Origin: Streptomyces sp. R302
GTDB lineage: Bacteria > Actinomycetota > Actinomycetes > Streptomycetales > Streptomycetaceae
DNA: 64,000 nucleotides
Direction of reading: 5' to 3'
Assembly (NCBI RefSeq): GCF_012927245.1
Contig: NZ_JABBGE010000006.1
Coordinates: 248,001-312,000, forward strand
The notes beneath the pieces were generated by a model, which had not been told where the DNA came from, ran no database searches, and saw only the letters and a list, made by a program, of their open reading frames with translations. The position numbers and the translations under genes are program-made. Below, in pieces: positions 6,338 through 15,955 of the stretch (its first letter is position 1; every line of letters begins with the position of its first letter).

Positions 6338-8968
6338 TCAGGTCTGGAGGTGGAGGAAGACGGACACGGGGTCCAGGCCGGCCGCGGCCAGGAGGTCGCC
6401 GAGGTCGCGTTCGGCCTGGGCGCCCTGGGCCGTGGGGCGCGGGGCGCCGTTCTGGAAGGTGGCGTACGGGGTCGCCGGGGCGAGGATGCGGAAACTGCTC
6501 CACACCCTGCCCCGTCGGCGGACGAGGAGGGGACGGCTCCAGGCCATGAAGCAGGGGACGCCGGTGCCCCGGGCGTGGGCGCGGACGAGTACGGGCCCCG
6601 GCCACTGGCCGTCGGGCAGGCCGGCCAGGACCGTGACCGCCTTCGCGCAGGCCGCCTGCGGGTTGGCGAACTCGCCCGTGAGCTCCCAGACCCCGGACTC
6701 GTGGCGGGCGCCCAGGTGGGCGGCGGCGAGCGCGCGGTGCGCCTCGGCCATGGGGTCCGGCACGGCGCGGGCCCGCTTGCCGAGGGCCTCGACGTCGGTC
6801 TCGGTGGCCACGGGGGCGCCCCGGCGGCCCGCCGGGAGGTAGAGGTCCGTCGCGTGCTCCGGCTCGGCGCGGGCGACCGCGCCCCGGCCGGTCCTCCAGG
6901 CGGCCGCCGCGACCGGCTCGGCCTCCGGCCCCTCGAACTCGCCGTGCAGCCCGAGGAGGGACACGCAGACGGCGATCACCGCGTCGAGCCGCTGCCGCTG
7001 GGGCCCTGCGGGGTCCTCGTCCGTGGCGCCGAGGGCGTGGAGGAGGTCGGCGGTGACGGTGCGCCACGCGTAGTCGTCCTCGTCCCAGGCACCGGCGGCG
7101 AGCAGCTGGAGGTGCAGGGCGGTGACCAGCAGGGTCGTCGGCGGCGACCAGGGGTGATCCGATTCCTCCGACGCGAGTCGCCGGGCCAGTCGGGTCATCC
7201 AGGCGCGGGCCTGCTCGCGGGCGCTGTCGGGGAGCGGGCCCTCCCCCGCCTCAGGGGCGGCCTCCTCCGCCGCGTACTCGGACCCGGACCCGTCCTCCCC
7301 GTCGTACTCCTCGTGCTCCTCGTCCCTCGTGGCGTACTCCGAGAGCTGCCAGCGGCGCGGTGCCGGGATCCGTGTCAGCTCCGGGAGGTCCGTCGCGAGC
7401 GGGCCGTAGGCCACCTCGGTGAGCTCCGGTCCCAGTGTCCGGGCGCACTCGGCCGGCGTCGGGGACGCCGTGCCCGGTGTGCCCGCGTCCGTGACGACGA
7501 GTTCGCGCAGTCGGGCGATGTCCTGCTCGAAGCGGCGCGCGGCCGCCGGGTCCTGGAACAGGTCGTCGACCGCGTAGCCGCCGGAGAGGCGCGGCACGGT
7601 GTCGGCGGCGCCGCGCGGTGCGCAGCCCTCGGCGTCGTAGAGGAAGGCTGCGGCGGATTCGACGTACGTCCCGTCGGCGAGTCGGCAGCTCGCGCGTACG
7701 GCCGCTCCGGGGGCGGCGGTCCACGGGAAGGTGCCGGTGTTCCGGTCGGCGGGGATCGGGCCGATCGGGTGCCACGAGCCGGGCGCGCCGCCGTCGGTGG
7801 AGATCTCGACGGTGACCTCCGCGCCGGCGGGGCGGCGGCCGAGGACGGCCTCCAGGAGGGGGCCGTGCTCGCGGACGCCGAGGAGGACGAGCGCCGGGGG
7901 CGCGTCCGTCGCGTCCCGGGGTGCCACGGTGGATCCGGTGAGTTCCTGGACGGGTCCGACGGGGCCTTCGTCGGGCAGCAGCGGGGTGGTGTCGTGGGCG
8001 ATGACGGCGAGTTCGCAGTTGCGGGCGGGGCCTTCGGCCGTGCCGCCGGTGGCGTCGCCGACCGCGCGGGCGAGGGCGGCCCGGGTCAGGTTGGGGCTTC
8101 CGGTGAGGGCGTGCCAGGTGTCGCCGACGCGCCATTCGACGAGCTTGCCGTGGCGCATCCGGGTCTCGGCGAGTTCGCGCACCCGGGCGGCGTCGTGTCC
8201 GTCGAAGGCCTTGCGGACGCCGTCGGAGTCGTAGCTGGTCCAGCGGCGCTGGATGCCGAGGGTGATCTCCCCGGGGGTCAGTCGCTCGCGCAGCAGGCGC
8301 AGGAGCTCTCCCGAGGGGTCCACGAAGGGGGCGTACAGGCGGAGTTCGTCCACCGGTGTCCCGGGGAGGCGGTCGATGAGGGGCGTACGCAGGTTGTGCG
8401 CCAGTTCCACCTCCGGCCCTTCGGTCTCGGTGGGCGGGGCCTCGCAGTGCAGGACGGTCAGGAGCTCGGCGAGGTGGCGCAGGTACTCCGCCCACCAGGA
8501 GGTCAGGGCGACGGCGTCCGGGAGCTGCTCCAGCCAGTCGGCGAGGTCGGCGAGCAGCGGGTGGGAGGCGCCGTCGTCGGTGGTGACGACGGTCCACAGT
8601 TCGTCGTTGGTGCCCCAGCCGGACTGGGTGGGGTTGCCGGAGCCGATGGCGACGCGGCAGGCGTCGTCGCCGAGGAGCAGGGCGAGTTTGGGGTGGAAGG
8701 CGCCGTGGCACGCGGCGACGCCGTGGAGGTAGCCGCGCCCGGCGAGGCGGACGTCGACGGCCTCGTACAGAGCGTGTCCGGCGTCGCCGAGGATCGCGAC
8801 GCGGGCGCCGAGGGCGCGGGCCCTGGGCACGGCGACGGCTTCGAGGAAGGGGAGGTCGGTGGTGTAGCCGAGGACGAGGAACTCCCGCAGGGGCCCCTTG
8901 CCCTGCTGCTCCCAGTCCCACAGGAGGGAGACGGGGGAGGCGAATCCGGTGTGCACCGCTGTGGTCAT
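6338..8968 (-). CDS. Phospholipase D-like protein with two HKD motifs
   Basis: An 876-residue protein. The first third holds two complete HKD half-sites. The first is H92-x-K94 with D101 and GSGN at 109-112; the second is H273-x-K275 with D283 and GSPN at 290-293. Two such half-sites make one active site in the PLD superfamily, whose members hydrolyse phosphodiester bonds in lipids or nucleic acids. There is no signal peptide, so a cytoplasmic nuclease-type role is more likely than a secreted lipase. The remaining 550 residues are unrecognised, with an acidic linker (DEEHEEYDGEDGSGSEYAAEE) in the middle. ATG 8968 overlaps the upstream stop as ATGA, so it is translationally coupled to the gene at 8965-10533. 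No helicase or methylase lies nearby. Confidence 0.75.
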   Translation of the reverse strand: MTTAVHTGFASPVSLLWDWEQQGKGPLREFLVLGYTTDLPFLEAVAVPRARALGARVAILGDAGHALYEAVDVRLAGRGYLHGVAACHGAFHPKLALLLGDDACRVAIGSGNPTQSGWGTNDELWTVVTTDDGASHPLLADLADWLEQLPDAVALTSWWAEYLRHLAELLTVLHCEAPPTETEGPEVELAHNLRTPLIDRLPGTPVDELRLYAPFVDPSGELLRLLRERLTPGEITLGIQRRWTSYDSDGVRKAFDGHDAARVRELAETRMRHGKLVEWRVGDTWHALTGSPNLTRAALARAVGDATGGTAEGPARNCELAVIAHDTTPLLPDEGPVGPVQELTGSTVAPRDATDAPPALVLLGVREHGPLLEAVLGRRPAGAEVTVEISTDGGAPGSWHPIGPIPADRNTGTFPWTAAPGAAVRASCRLADGTYVESAAAFLYDAEGCAPRGAADTVPRLSGGYAVDDLFQDPAAARRFEQDIARLRELVVTDAGTPGTASPTPAECARTLGPELTEVAYGPLATDLPELTRIPAPRRWQLSEYATRDEEHEEYDGEDGSGSEYAAEEAAPEAGEGPLPDSAREQARAWMTRLARRLASEESDHPWSPPTTLLVTALHLQLLAAGAWDEDDYAWRTVTADLLHALGATDEDPAGPQRQRLDAVIAVCVSLLGLHGEFEGPEAEPVAAAAWRTGRGAVARAEPEHATDLYLPAGRRGAPVATETDVEALGKRARAVPDPMAEAHRALAAAHLGARHESGVWELTGEFANPQAACAKAVTVLAGLPDGQWPGPVLVRAHARGTGVPCFMAWSRPLLVRRRGRVWSSFRILAPATPYATFQNGAPRPTAQGAQAERDLGDLLAAAGLDPVSVFLHLQT

Positions 8969-10533
8969 GGCATCACGTCCAGGCTCGTGCGTGCGTGGTC
9001 CGTCAGGGTCGGTGCGCCGCCCCGGGCGTCGTCGGCGGCGAAGAGGCCGAGCTGCCGGGCGACGGAGGCGAGTTGGTGGACGCGGATGCCGATCTCCGCG
9101 CTGGACTCCTCGCCGAGCCTGAAGTAGCGGTCGTTGCGCATGTGCAGGCGCGAGAAGACGCGGTGGCGGCCGGTCCGGGGGTCGTAGCGGAGTTTGCGGA
9201 GGGCGACCCGCCGGGACTGGGCCAGCATGTCGTCGACGAGGCGGGAGCCCAGGTCGCGCACGGGCCGGGGGCCGTACTCGCGCAGCAGGCCGGCCATCCA
9301 TCTCGGGTCGAGGAACTCCTGGCGGTCGCCGAGGAAGGCGCGCCGGGCGTGGGCGGCGAGCGGGTCGGCGGGGTGGGTGCCGTCGTCGGCCCGGTGGGCG
9401 CGGAGGCCGCCGGTGAGGAGGACGAGGACGTCCCGCCACGGCGCCGGCCGGTCCCGGTCGTCCATGAGCTCCCGCTCCACGGGGAGGGGGTGTCCGGAGG
9501 CGTCGTGGACGGGGCCGAGGGCGGCGAGCTCGCGGTCGACCGTGCCGTCCGGCATGTGGTCGCAGAGCCAGGCGCGGAGGTCGGCGGCCGAGCGGTCCCG
9601 TCCGCCGTCCGGCCCGTCCTCGGTGCCGACTTGGGCCACGAGGTCGGCCCAGAGGCGGCGCCAGGCGGAGACGGAGTAGTGGCGAAGGAGCAGTCCCCGC
9701 CAACGGGCGGCCTCGGGTATGGCGGAGAGGAACGGGTCCTCGGCGAGGAGCGGGCCGAAGGCGACGGTCTCCCGCAGGCGGTCGGTGTACGAGTCCCCGG
9801 CGTGCAGGGCGACGGACCGGGCGAGCACCCGCAGGGTGGCGCGTCGTGTCCGGTCGGTGGCCTCCCAGGCCTCCGGCCGGTGCGTGCCTCCGGCGGTGGC
9901 GGTCAGCAGGCCGGCGAGCCACTCCCGTTCGGCCTCGCAGGGTTCGCCGAGCGCGGCGGCCCCGGCCTCGGCGAGTTCGGCGGGCCGGGCCTCGGGCCGC
10001 CCGGAGCCGGCGACGGCGAGCAGGGGCGCGAAGAGCGCGCGTACGTCGGCGGGGCAGGCGTGCCGTCCGGGCCGGAGCCCGTCCCGGCCGGACGTGACGA
10101 TGCCGAGGATCTGGGCGGGCGCGGTGTACTGGGACCAGAAGCCCCAGGTGCGGGGCGAGTAGTCCCGCGCCGCCCGGTCCAGGTCGAGGCCGTCGTCGGC
10201 GGCGAGGGCCGGCTGGACGCGGTCGTGGCCGTGGGGAACGAGCCCGGCGGGGATGCCGTCGGGCGAGCGGGCGATCTGGGCGGCGGCGAGCAGCGCCTCC
10301 GCGCGGCGCAGCAGGGTGCGGCACTCCTCGGTGCCGAGGCTCCGCCGCTCGGCCTCGGCGGCGACGGCGGCGTAGAGGGTGTAGTAGCGGACGTACTTGG
10401 TGACGCTGGAGACGCCGGGCACGAGCCGGTCGACCAGCCGCCAGACGGGTCCTTCGACGGACAGCGGTGACTTGAGGCTTCCGCGCCCGAGCCCTTCCTC
10501 GGCCCACGCCGGGCCCACCGTCCTCACGCCCAT
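8965..10533 (-). CDS. Unknown protein, partner of PLD-like gene
   Basis: A 522-residue cytoplasmic protein that I do not recognise. It is rich in alanine, arginine and leucine and looks mostly helical. It has no Walker, zinc or membrane motif. It begins MGVRTVGPAWAEEG and contains several conserved-looking aromatic/charged patches (RDYSPRTWGFWSQYTAPAQILG, about residues 122-143; HMRNDRYFRLGEESS near the C-terminus). It is the first gene of a two-gene operon, and its stop overlaps the start of the PLD-like gene by four bases. Tight coupling implies a shared complex or pathway. The pair stands between pntAB and a stress patch and has no other partner. Confidence 0.65.
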   Translation of the reverse strand: MGVRTVGPAWAEEGLGRGSLKSPLSVEGPVWRLVDRLVPGVSSVTKYVRYYTLYAAVAAEAERRSLGTEECRTLLRRAEALLAAAQIARSPDGIPAGLVPHGHDRVQPALAADDGLDLDRAARDYSPRTWGFWSQYTAPAQILGIVTSGRDGLRPGRHACPADVRALFAPLLAVAGSGRPEARPAELAEAGAAALGEPCEAEREWLAGLLTATAGGTHRPEAWEATDRTRRATLRVLARSVALHAGDSYTDRLRETVAFGPLLAEDPFLSAIPEAARWRGLLLRHYSVSAWRRLWADLVAQVGTEDGPDGGRDRSAADLRAWLCDHMPDGTVDRELAALGPVHDASGHPLPVERELMDDRDRPAPWRDVLVLLTGGLRAHRADDGTHPADPLAAHARRAFLGDRQEFLDPRWMAGLLREYGPRPVRDLGSRLVDDMLAQSRRVALRKLRYDPRTGRHRVFSRLHMRNDRYFRLGEESSAEIGIRVHQLASVARQLGLFAADDARGGAPTLTDHARTSLDVMP

Positions 10534-10579
10534 CGCGCCGCTCTCCCCCTCGCCGTCCCCTCGGCCGTGGACGACGATA

Positions 10580-10606
10580 CCGCCGCCCGCTGACAGCGGG
10601 CGGCGG
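10580..10606 (-). terminator. Hairpin between pntB and the PLD operon
   Basis: CCGCCGCCCGCTG (10580-10592) and CAGCGGGCGGCGG (10594-10606) are perfect inverted repeats. In RNA they give a stem of about 11 bp with a TGACA loop. It lies 23 bases after the pntB stop in the direction of transcription and should end the pnt transcript. Confidence 0.65.
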
Positions 10607-10629
10607 TGGGGGGTGGGGGTGGGCCGGGG

Positions 10630-12048
10630 TCAGAGCGCGCTGACGATGGCCTCGACCCGGTCCTTGGCGTCGCCGAAGAGCATGGCGGTGTTCTCGCGGA
10701 AGAACAGCGGGTTCTGGACGCCCGCGTAGCCGGAGGCCATCGAGCGCTTGAAGACGATGACCTGCCCGGCCTCCCAGACGGTGAGGACGGGCATGCCGGC
10801 GATGGGGCTGGAGGGGTCCTCCGCGCCGGCCGGGTTGACCGTGTCGTTGGCGCCGATGACGAGGACGACGTCGGTGTCGGCGAAGTCGTCGTTGATCTCG
10901 TCCATCTCCAGGACGACGTCGTACGGGACCTTGGCCTCGGCCAGCAGGACGTTCATGTGGCCGGGGAGCCGGCCGGCTACGGGGTGGATGCCGAAGCGGA
11001 CCTCGACGCCCCGGGCCCGCAGCTTGGAGGCGAGTTCCGCGACCGGGTACTGGGCCTGGGCGACGGCCATGCCGTAGCCGGGGGTGATGACGACCGAGCG
11101 GGCGGCGGCGAGGGCCTCGGCGGCGCCCTGGGCGGTGATCTCCTGGTGCTCGCCGTAGTCGACGTCGGAGCTCGACGGGGCCTCGATGCCGAAGCCTCCG
11201 GCGATCACGGACAGGAACGACCGGTTCATCGCCTTGCACATGATGTAGCTGAGGTAGGCACCGGAGGAGCCGACGAGGGCGCCGGTGACGATCAGCAGGT
11301 CGTTGCCGAGGAGGAAGCCGGAGGCGGCGGCGGCCCAGCCGGAGTAGCTGTTGAGCATCGAGACGACGACCGGCATGTCGCCGCCGCCGATGGAGGCGAC
11401 GAGGTGCCAGCCGAGGGCCAGGGCCACGGCCGTGGCGGCGACGAGCAGCCAGAGGTTGGGCTCGATGGTGAACAGGACGGTGAGGACCAGGAAGACGGCG
11501 AGCGCGCCGAGGTTGAGGACGTTCTTGCCGGGGAGCACGAGCGGCTTGGAGTTGATGCGGGCCGCGAGCTTGAGGTAGGCGACGACGGAGCCGGTGAAGG
11601 TGACGGCGCCGATGAAGACCCCGATGAGGACCTCGGCGTGGTGGATGCCGAGGGTGCCGAGCGCGTCGAGCGCGGCGGCCTCGGAGCCGCCCGGGTGGTG
11701 CTCCACCTCCAGGTAGCCGTTCCAGCCGACGAGGACGGCGGCGAGACCGACGAAGGAGTGGAGCAGGGCGATGAGTTCGGGCATGCCGGTCATCTCGACG
11801 CCGCGGGCCCGCCAGAAGCCGATGACCGCGCCGGCGAGCATCGCGACGGCGAGCAGTCCGGCGGCGCCGGCGGCGATGCCCCGGTCGGCGGCGAGGACGA
11901 TGGTGGCGACGAGGGCGACGCCCATGCCGAACATGCCGAAGGCGTTGCCGAGCCGGGCGGATTCGTGCTTGGAGAGTCCGGCGAGGGCGAGGATGAAGAG
12001 GACGGCGGCGATGAGGTAGGCCGCCTGTGCAGCGTGTGTGGCGGACAT
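10630..12048 (-). CDS. pntB: NAD(P) transhydrogenase beta subunit
   Basis: A 472-residue integral membrane protein. The N-terminal half contains many hydrophobic helices (AAYLIAAVLFILALAGL onward). The C-terminal half is the NADP-binding domain III, with VVITPGYGMAVAQAQYPV, ARGVEVRFGIHPVAGRLPGHMNVLLAEA and VVLVIGANDTVNPAG, all hallmark stretches of PntB. Together with PntA it couples proton re-entry to hydride transfer from NADH to NADP. The start is ATG 12048 with AGGAGC just upstream, one base after the pntA stop; an ATG at 12072 lies inside pntA. Confidence 0.95.
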   Translation of the reverse strand: MSATHAAQAAYLIAAVLFILALAGLSKHESARLGNAFGMFGMGVALVATIVLAADRGIAAGAAGLLAVAMLAGAVIGFWRARGVEMTGMPELIALLHSFVGLAAVLVGWNGYLEVEHHPGGSEAAALDALGTLGIHHAEVLIGVFIGAVTFTGSVVAYLKLAARINSKPLVLPGKNVLNLGALAVFLVLTVLFTIEPNLWLLVAATAVALALGWHLVASIGGGDMPVVVSMLNSYSGWAAAASGFLLGNDLLIVTGALVGSSGAYLSYIMCKAMNRSFLSVIAGGFGIEAPSSSDVDYGEHQEITAQGAAEALAAARSVVITPGYGMAVAQAQYPVAELASKLRARGVEVRFGIHPVAGRLPGHMNVLLAEAKVPYDVVLEMDEINDDFADTDVVLVIGANDTVNPAGAEDPSSPIAGMPVLTVWEAGQVIVFKRSMASGYAGVQNPLFFRENTAMLFGDAKDRVEAIVSAL

Positions 12049-12049
12049 G

Positions 12050-13576
12050 TCAGCTCCTGTTGAACATTGCAAGCATGCGACGCGTCACCGCGAAGCCGCC
12101 GAAGACGTTGATGCTCGCCAGCAGGATGGCTGCGGCGGAGAGCACGGTGACGACGGTGCCGCCGTGTCCGATCTGCAGCAGCGCGCCGACGACGATGATC
12201 CCGGAGATCGCGTTCGTGACGGACATCAGCGGGGTGTGCAGGGCGTGGTGGACGTGCCCGATCACGTAGTAGCCGATCACGATCGCCAGCACGAAGACGG
12301 TCACGTGCGGCAGCAGTGCGGCCGGGGCGAAGCCGACGACGAGGAAGAGCGCGAGGGCCGAGAGGGCGACGGCCGTGAAGCGGCGCCCCGGGCTCATCGG
12401 GGTCTTCACCGGCGAGACCGGCGCCGGCGTGCTCGCGGCGGCGGCCGCGGGGGCCGCCGAGACCTGGACCGGCGGCGGCGGCCAGGTCGTCTCGCCGTCG
12501 CGCACGATGGTGACGGAGCGCTGCACCGGGTCGTCCCAGTCGAGGACGAGCGCGCCGTCCTTGCCGGGGGTCATCAGCTTCAGGAGGTTGAGCAGGTTGG
12601 TGCCGTAGAGCTGGGAGGCCTGGGCGGGGAGCCGGCCGGCGAGGTCGGTGTAGCCGAGGATGGTGACGCCGTTCGCGGTGACGACGCGCTTGCCCGCGAC
12701 GGAGCCCTCGACGTTGCCGCCGTTGGACGCGGCCATGTCCACGATGACCGAGCCGGGCTTCATGGTGGCGACCATCTCCGCCGTGAGGAGCCGGGGCGCG
12801 GGGCGGCCCGGGATCAGCGCGGTGGTGATGACGATGTCGGCCTCGCGGCACTGGGCGGCGTAGAGGGCGGCCTCGCGGGCCTTGTAGTCGTCGCCCATCT
12901 CCTTGGCGTAGCCGGTCGCCGAGACCTCCGCCTCGGCGGACTCGATCGACAGGTACTCGCCGCCCATCGAGCGGACCTGGTCGGCGACTTCGGGGCGCGG
13001 GTCGGTGGCGCGGACGATCGCGCCGAGCGAGCCCGCGGTGCCGATCGCGGCCAGACCGGCGACGCCCGCGCCGGCGACGAGGACCCGGGCCGGCGGCACC
13101 TTGCCGGCGGCGGTCACCTGGCCGGTGAAGAAGCGGCCGAACTCGTGGGCCGCCTCGACGACGGCGCGGTAGCCGGCGATGTTCGCCATCGAGGACAGGA
13201 CGTCCATGGACTGGGCCCGGCTGATGCGGGGCACGGCGTCCATGGACAGGACGGTGAGGGGGCGCCGGGCCAGGTCCTCGACCATCGTCGGGTCGGACGC
13301 GGGGGCGAACAGGGCGATGACCTTGGCCCCGGGGTTCGCCTGGTCCAACTGGTCGGACGGCGGGGCGTTCACCCCCAGGACGACGTCCGCCTCGATCGCC
13401 CTGCCGACGCGGGCGCCGGCCTCCTCGTACGCGGTGTCGGCGAAACCGGCCGCGGCACCCGCGCCCGGGTCGACGACGACCTCGTATCCCAACCCGCGGA
13501 TCTTCTCGACGGTGACAGGCGTCGCGGCCACCCGCCGCTCGCCGTCCCGGGCCTCCTTGAGGACTCCGACAATCAC
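12050..13576 (-). CDS. pntA: NAD(P) transhydrogenase alpha subunit
   Basis: A 508-residue protein containing both the NAD-binding domain I and the membrane domain in one chain, as in E. coli; many other bacteria split these into two genes. Domain I includes LKEARDGERRVAATP near the N-terminus, the nucleotide-binding segment VLVAGAGVAGLAAIGTAG and RATDPRPEVADQVRSMGGEYL. The C-terminal 110 residues have three or four helices (LFLVVGFAPAALLPHVTVFVLAIVIGYYVIG). I chose GTG 13576 because GGAGG lies six bases upstream; the frame continues to 13678 without a ribosome site. It is the first gene of the pnt operon and diverges from the CE7 esterase. Confidence 0.95.
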   Translation of the reverse strand: MIVGVLKEARDGERRVAATPVTVEKIRGLGYEVVVDPGAGAAAGFADTAYEEAGARVGRAIEADVVLGVNAPPSDQLDQANPGAKVIALFAPASDPTMVEDLARRPLTVLSMDAVPRISRAQSMDVLSSMANIAGYRAVVEAAHEFGRFFTGQVTAAGKVPPARVLVAGAGVAGLAAIGTAGSLGAIVRATDPRPEVADQVRSMGGEYLSIESAEAEVSATGYAKEMGDDYKAREAALYAAQCREADIVITTALIPGRPAPRLLTAEMVATMKPGSVIVDMAASNGGNVEGSVAGKRVVTANGVTILGYTDLAGRLPAQASQLYGTNLLNLLKLMTPGKDGALVLDWDDPVQRSVTIVRDGETTWPPPPVQVSAAPAAAAASTPAPVSPVKTPMSPGRRFTAVALSALALFLVVGFAPAALLPHVTVFVLAIVIGYYVIGHVHHALHTPLMSVTNAISGIIVVGALLQIGHGGTVVTVLSAAAILLASINVFGGFAVTRRMLAMFNRS

Positions 13577-13760
13577 CACACCCCTCCGTTCGTCGCTGTC
13601 GGCCCCCACCTTGACTCCAGGAGGCGCCCCGGGGAAACAAGGCTCGCTCGGGTCTGGACAGAAGATCGAGGATCGCACTCACGTATGTGCACGTTAGGGT
13701 GGGTCGGGCCGGGTCCGACCGGTCGACATTTCGAACGTGACGACCGACCAGGTGGTGCGC

Positions 13761-14735
13761 ATGACCCTCTTCGACCTGCCCCTCGACCAGCTCCGCGAGT
13801 ACCGCAGCGCGTCCGTGGAGCCGGGCGACTTCGACGCCTTCTGGGCCGGGACCCTCGACGAGGCGCGGAAGCACGACCTCGACGCCCGGTTCGAGCGGGT
13901 GGCGACCGGTCTCGCGACGGTGGAGACGTACGACGTGACATATTCCGGTTTCGACGGGCAGCCGGTCAAGGGCTGGTTCGTGATTCCGGCCGGCGCCACC
14001 GAGCCGCTGCCGGTCGTCGTGGAGTTCATCGGGTACGGCGGCGGGCGCGGGCTCGCGCACAGCCATCTGCTGTGGGCCTCGGCCGGGTTCGCGCACTTCG
14101 TGATGGACACCCGCGGCCAGGGCAGCGGTTGGGCGCCGGGCGACACCGCGGACCCGGTGGGCAGCGCGCCGGCCTTCCCCGGGTTCATGACGCGGGGCGT
14201 CGAGGACCCGGAGACGTACTACTACCGGCGGGTCTACACGGACGCGGTGCGCGCGGTGGAGGCGGCGAGGTCGCATCCGCTGGTGGACCCGGCGCGCACC
14301 GCGGTGACCGGGGTCAGCCAGGGCGGCGGCATCACCGTCGCCGTGTCGGGGCTCGTGCCGGACCTGGCGGCGGTGGCGCCCGACGTGCCGTTCCTGTGCG
14401 ACTTCCCGCGCGCGACGACGGTCACGGACCGGACGCCGTACCGGGAGATCGGCAACTACCTGAAGACGCACCGGGGTCGGACGGAGAAGGTGCGGGAGAC
14501 CCTCGCCTACTTCGACGGGGTACACTTCGCGGCCCGCGCGACGGCTCCGGCGCTGTTCTCCACCGCCCTGGAGGACCTGACGTGCCCGCCGTCGACGGTG
14601 TTCGCGGCGTTCAACGCGTACGCGCACGAGGACAAGGCGATCGAGGTCTACGACTTCAACGACCACGAGGGCGGCGAAGCGTTCCAGCAGGCGGCGCAGC
14701 TGGCCTGGCTGCCGGAGCGGCTCCGCGCCCGCTGA
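13761..14735 (+). CDS. Acetylxylan esterase / cephalosporin-C deacetylase (CE7)
   Basis: A 324-residue alpha/beta hydrolase beginning MTLFDLPLDQLREYRSASVEPGDF, the characteristic CE7 opening. The nucleophile elbow is GVSQGG, the acid is in LEDLTCPPSTVFAAFN and the histidine in NDHEGG. CE7 enzymes remove acetyl groups from small xylo-oligosaccharides and antibiotics in the cytoplasm; no signal peptide is present here. I chose ATG 13761 (AGGTGG upstream) because family proteins start at this point; GTG codons at 13737, 13752 and 13755 are in frame. A role with the xyl genes 21 kb away is possible but not shown. Confidence 0.9.
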   Translation: MTLFDLPLDQLREYRSASVEPGDFDAFWAGTLDEARKHDLDARFERVATGLATVETYDVTYSGFDGQPVKGWFVIPAGATEPLPVVVEFIGYGGGRGLAHSHLLWASAGFAHFVMDTRGQGSGWAPGDTADPVGSAPAFPGFMTRGVEDPETYYYRRVYTDAVRAVEAARSHPLVDPARTAVTGVSQGGGITVAVSGLVPDLAAVAPDVPFLCDFPRATTVTDRTPYREIGNYLKTHRGRTEKVRETLAYFDGVHFAARATAPALFSTALEDLTCPPSTVFAAFNAYAHEDKAIEVYDFNDHEGGEAFQQAAQLAWLPERLRAR

Positions 14736-14793
14736 CCCGAATACCCCCACCCTTGGTCTGGACCTGTCATGCGGGGGGCGTCAAGCTGGCCGC

Positions 14794-15723
14794 ATGGACT
14801 TGGAGTTGCGCCATCTGAAGACGGTCCGGGCGATCGCCGAGGCCGGCAGCCTCACGCGCGCGGCGACCGCCCTCGGACTGGCGCAGCCGGCGCTGAGCGC
14901 CCAGCTCAAACGGATCGAACGGGCCCTGGGCGGCGCCCTGTTCGTGCGCGGCCGGGACGGCGTGCGGGCCACCGCGCTCGGCGATCTGGTCCTCGACCGG
15001 GCGCGGGTGGTGCTGCCCGCCGTCTGCGAACTCCAGGAGGAGGCCGTGCGGTTCGCCCGCGACGGCGCCGCCGGGCACCGGCTCGGCGGCACCCACGGCC
15101 CGCTGCTCGGCGGCCTGGTGGACCGGCTCGCGCGGGCGGAGCCGGACGCGCCGGTGACCACGTACACCTCCTGGTCGGAGCGGGAGCTCGCGCGCGGAGT
15201 GGCCGCGGGGCGGCTCGACTTCGCGCTCGTCGGGGCCTGCGGGGAGAGCTCCCCGCCGGAGGCGGGACGGCTCGCCTGGACGGAGGTGGCCCGCGATCCC
15301 GTGTACGTGATGCTGGCGACCGGCCATCCGCTGGCCGCCCGCCCGCAGGTCGCCCTCGCCGAACTGGCCGCCGCGGACTGGACGGACGTGCCGGGGGACG
15401 GCTGCTTCGGCGACTGCTTCGCCGCCGCGTGCGTGCGGGCCGGCTTCACCCCGGCCCGGGTGTACGAGACGGACACCGCCTCCTGCGTCCACCTGGTCCA
15501 GGTGGGCCGGGCCGTGGGCCTCTGCCGGGCGACCTTCCCCGCCACCCCCGGCATCGTCACCCGGCCCCTCGCCGGCGCCCCCCTCGTCTGGCGCCACCTC
15601 CTCGGCTGGCACCCCGAGGGCCGTGCCGCCGCCCACGCCGCCGCCGTCCTCGCCCACACCCGGGAGGCCCACACGGAGGCCCTGGCCCGCAGCGCGGGCC
15701 GGACGGGGGCGGCGGGGGCCTGA
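14794..15723 (+). CDS. LysR family transcriptional regulator
   Basis: A 309-residue protein with the LysR winged helix-turn-helix at residues 1-60 (LRHLKTVRAIAEAGSLTRAATALGLAQPALSAQLKRIERALG). An effector-binding domain follows, resembling type 2 periplasmic binding proteins. The C-terminus is alanine-rich. It reads away from the CE7 esterase with a 58-base gap in the same direction. Target and ligand are unknown. Confidence 0.9.
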   Translation: MDLELRHLKTVRAIAEAGSLTRAATALGLAQPALSAQLKRIERALGGALFVRGRDGVRATALGDLVLDRARVVLPAVCELQEEAVRFARDGAAGHRLGGTHGPLLGGLVDRLARAEPDAPVTTYTSWSERELARGVAAGRLDFALVGACGESSPPEAGRLAWTEVARDPVYVMLATGHPLAARPQVALAELAAADWTDVPGDGCFGDCFAAACVRAGFTPARVYETDTASCVHLVQVGRAVGLCRATFPATPGIVTRPLAGAPLVWRHLLGWHPEGRAAAHAAAVLAHTREAHTEALARSAGRTGAAGA

Positions 15724-15955
15724 CGCGGGTCCGCCCGGGCGCGGTCGGGCGTCGTACGTGCCGGCGCCTGTCCGCTGCCGGTCGCCGCCCGTCGTGCCCC
15801 CGGGCAGGGCGGCGGTGACCGCCCGTGGCCGCCGCCACCGGCGGTCCCCGGGGGCCATATCGCCGGGGAGGGGGCGGATCGGAGGGTGCCCGGGGACCGG
15901 GGTCGGTTCCTACGGTTCTCGACAGATCCCCCACCGAGAACCGAGGAGACTCCCC

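Noticed and set aside
5519..9127. A 1202-codon plus-strand open frame
   Set aside because: It is antisense to the PLD-like gene over most of its length, with composition typical of a reversed GC-rich gene and no protein motifs.
6338..11239. A 1633-codon minus-strand open frame
   Set aside because: Only its last 876 codons make sense (PLD-like gene). The rest is out of frame with pntB and the partner gene.
11790..14750. A 986-codon minus-strand frame
   Set aside because: It is a frame shadow of pntA/pntB and antisense to the CE7 esterase.
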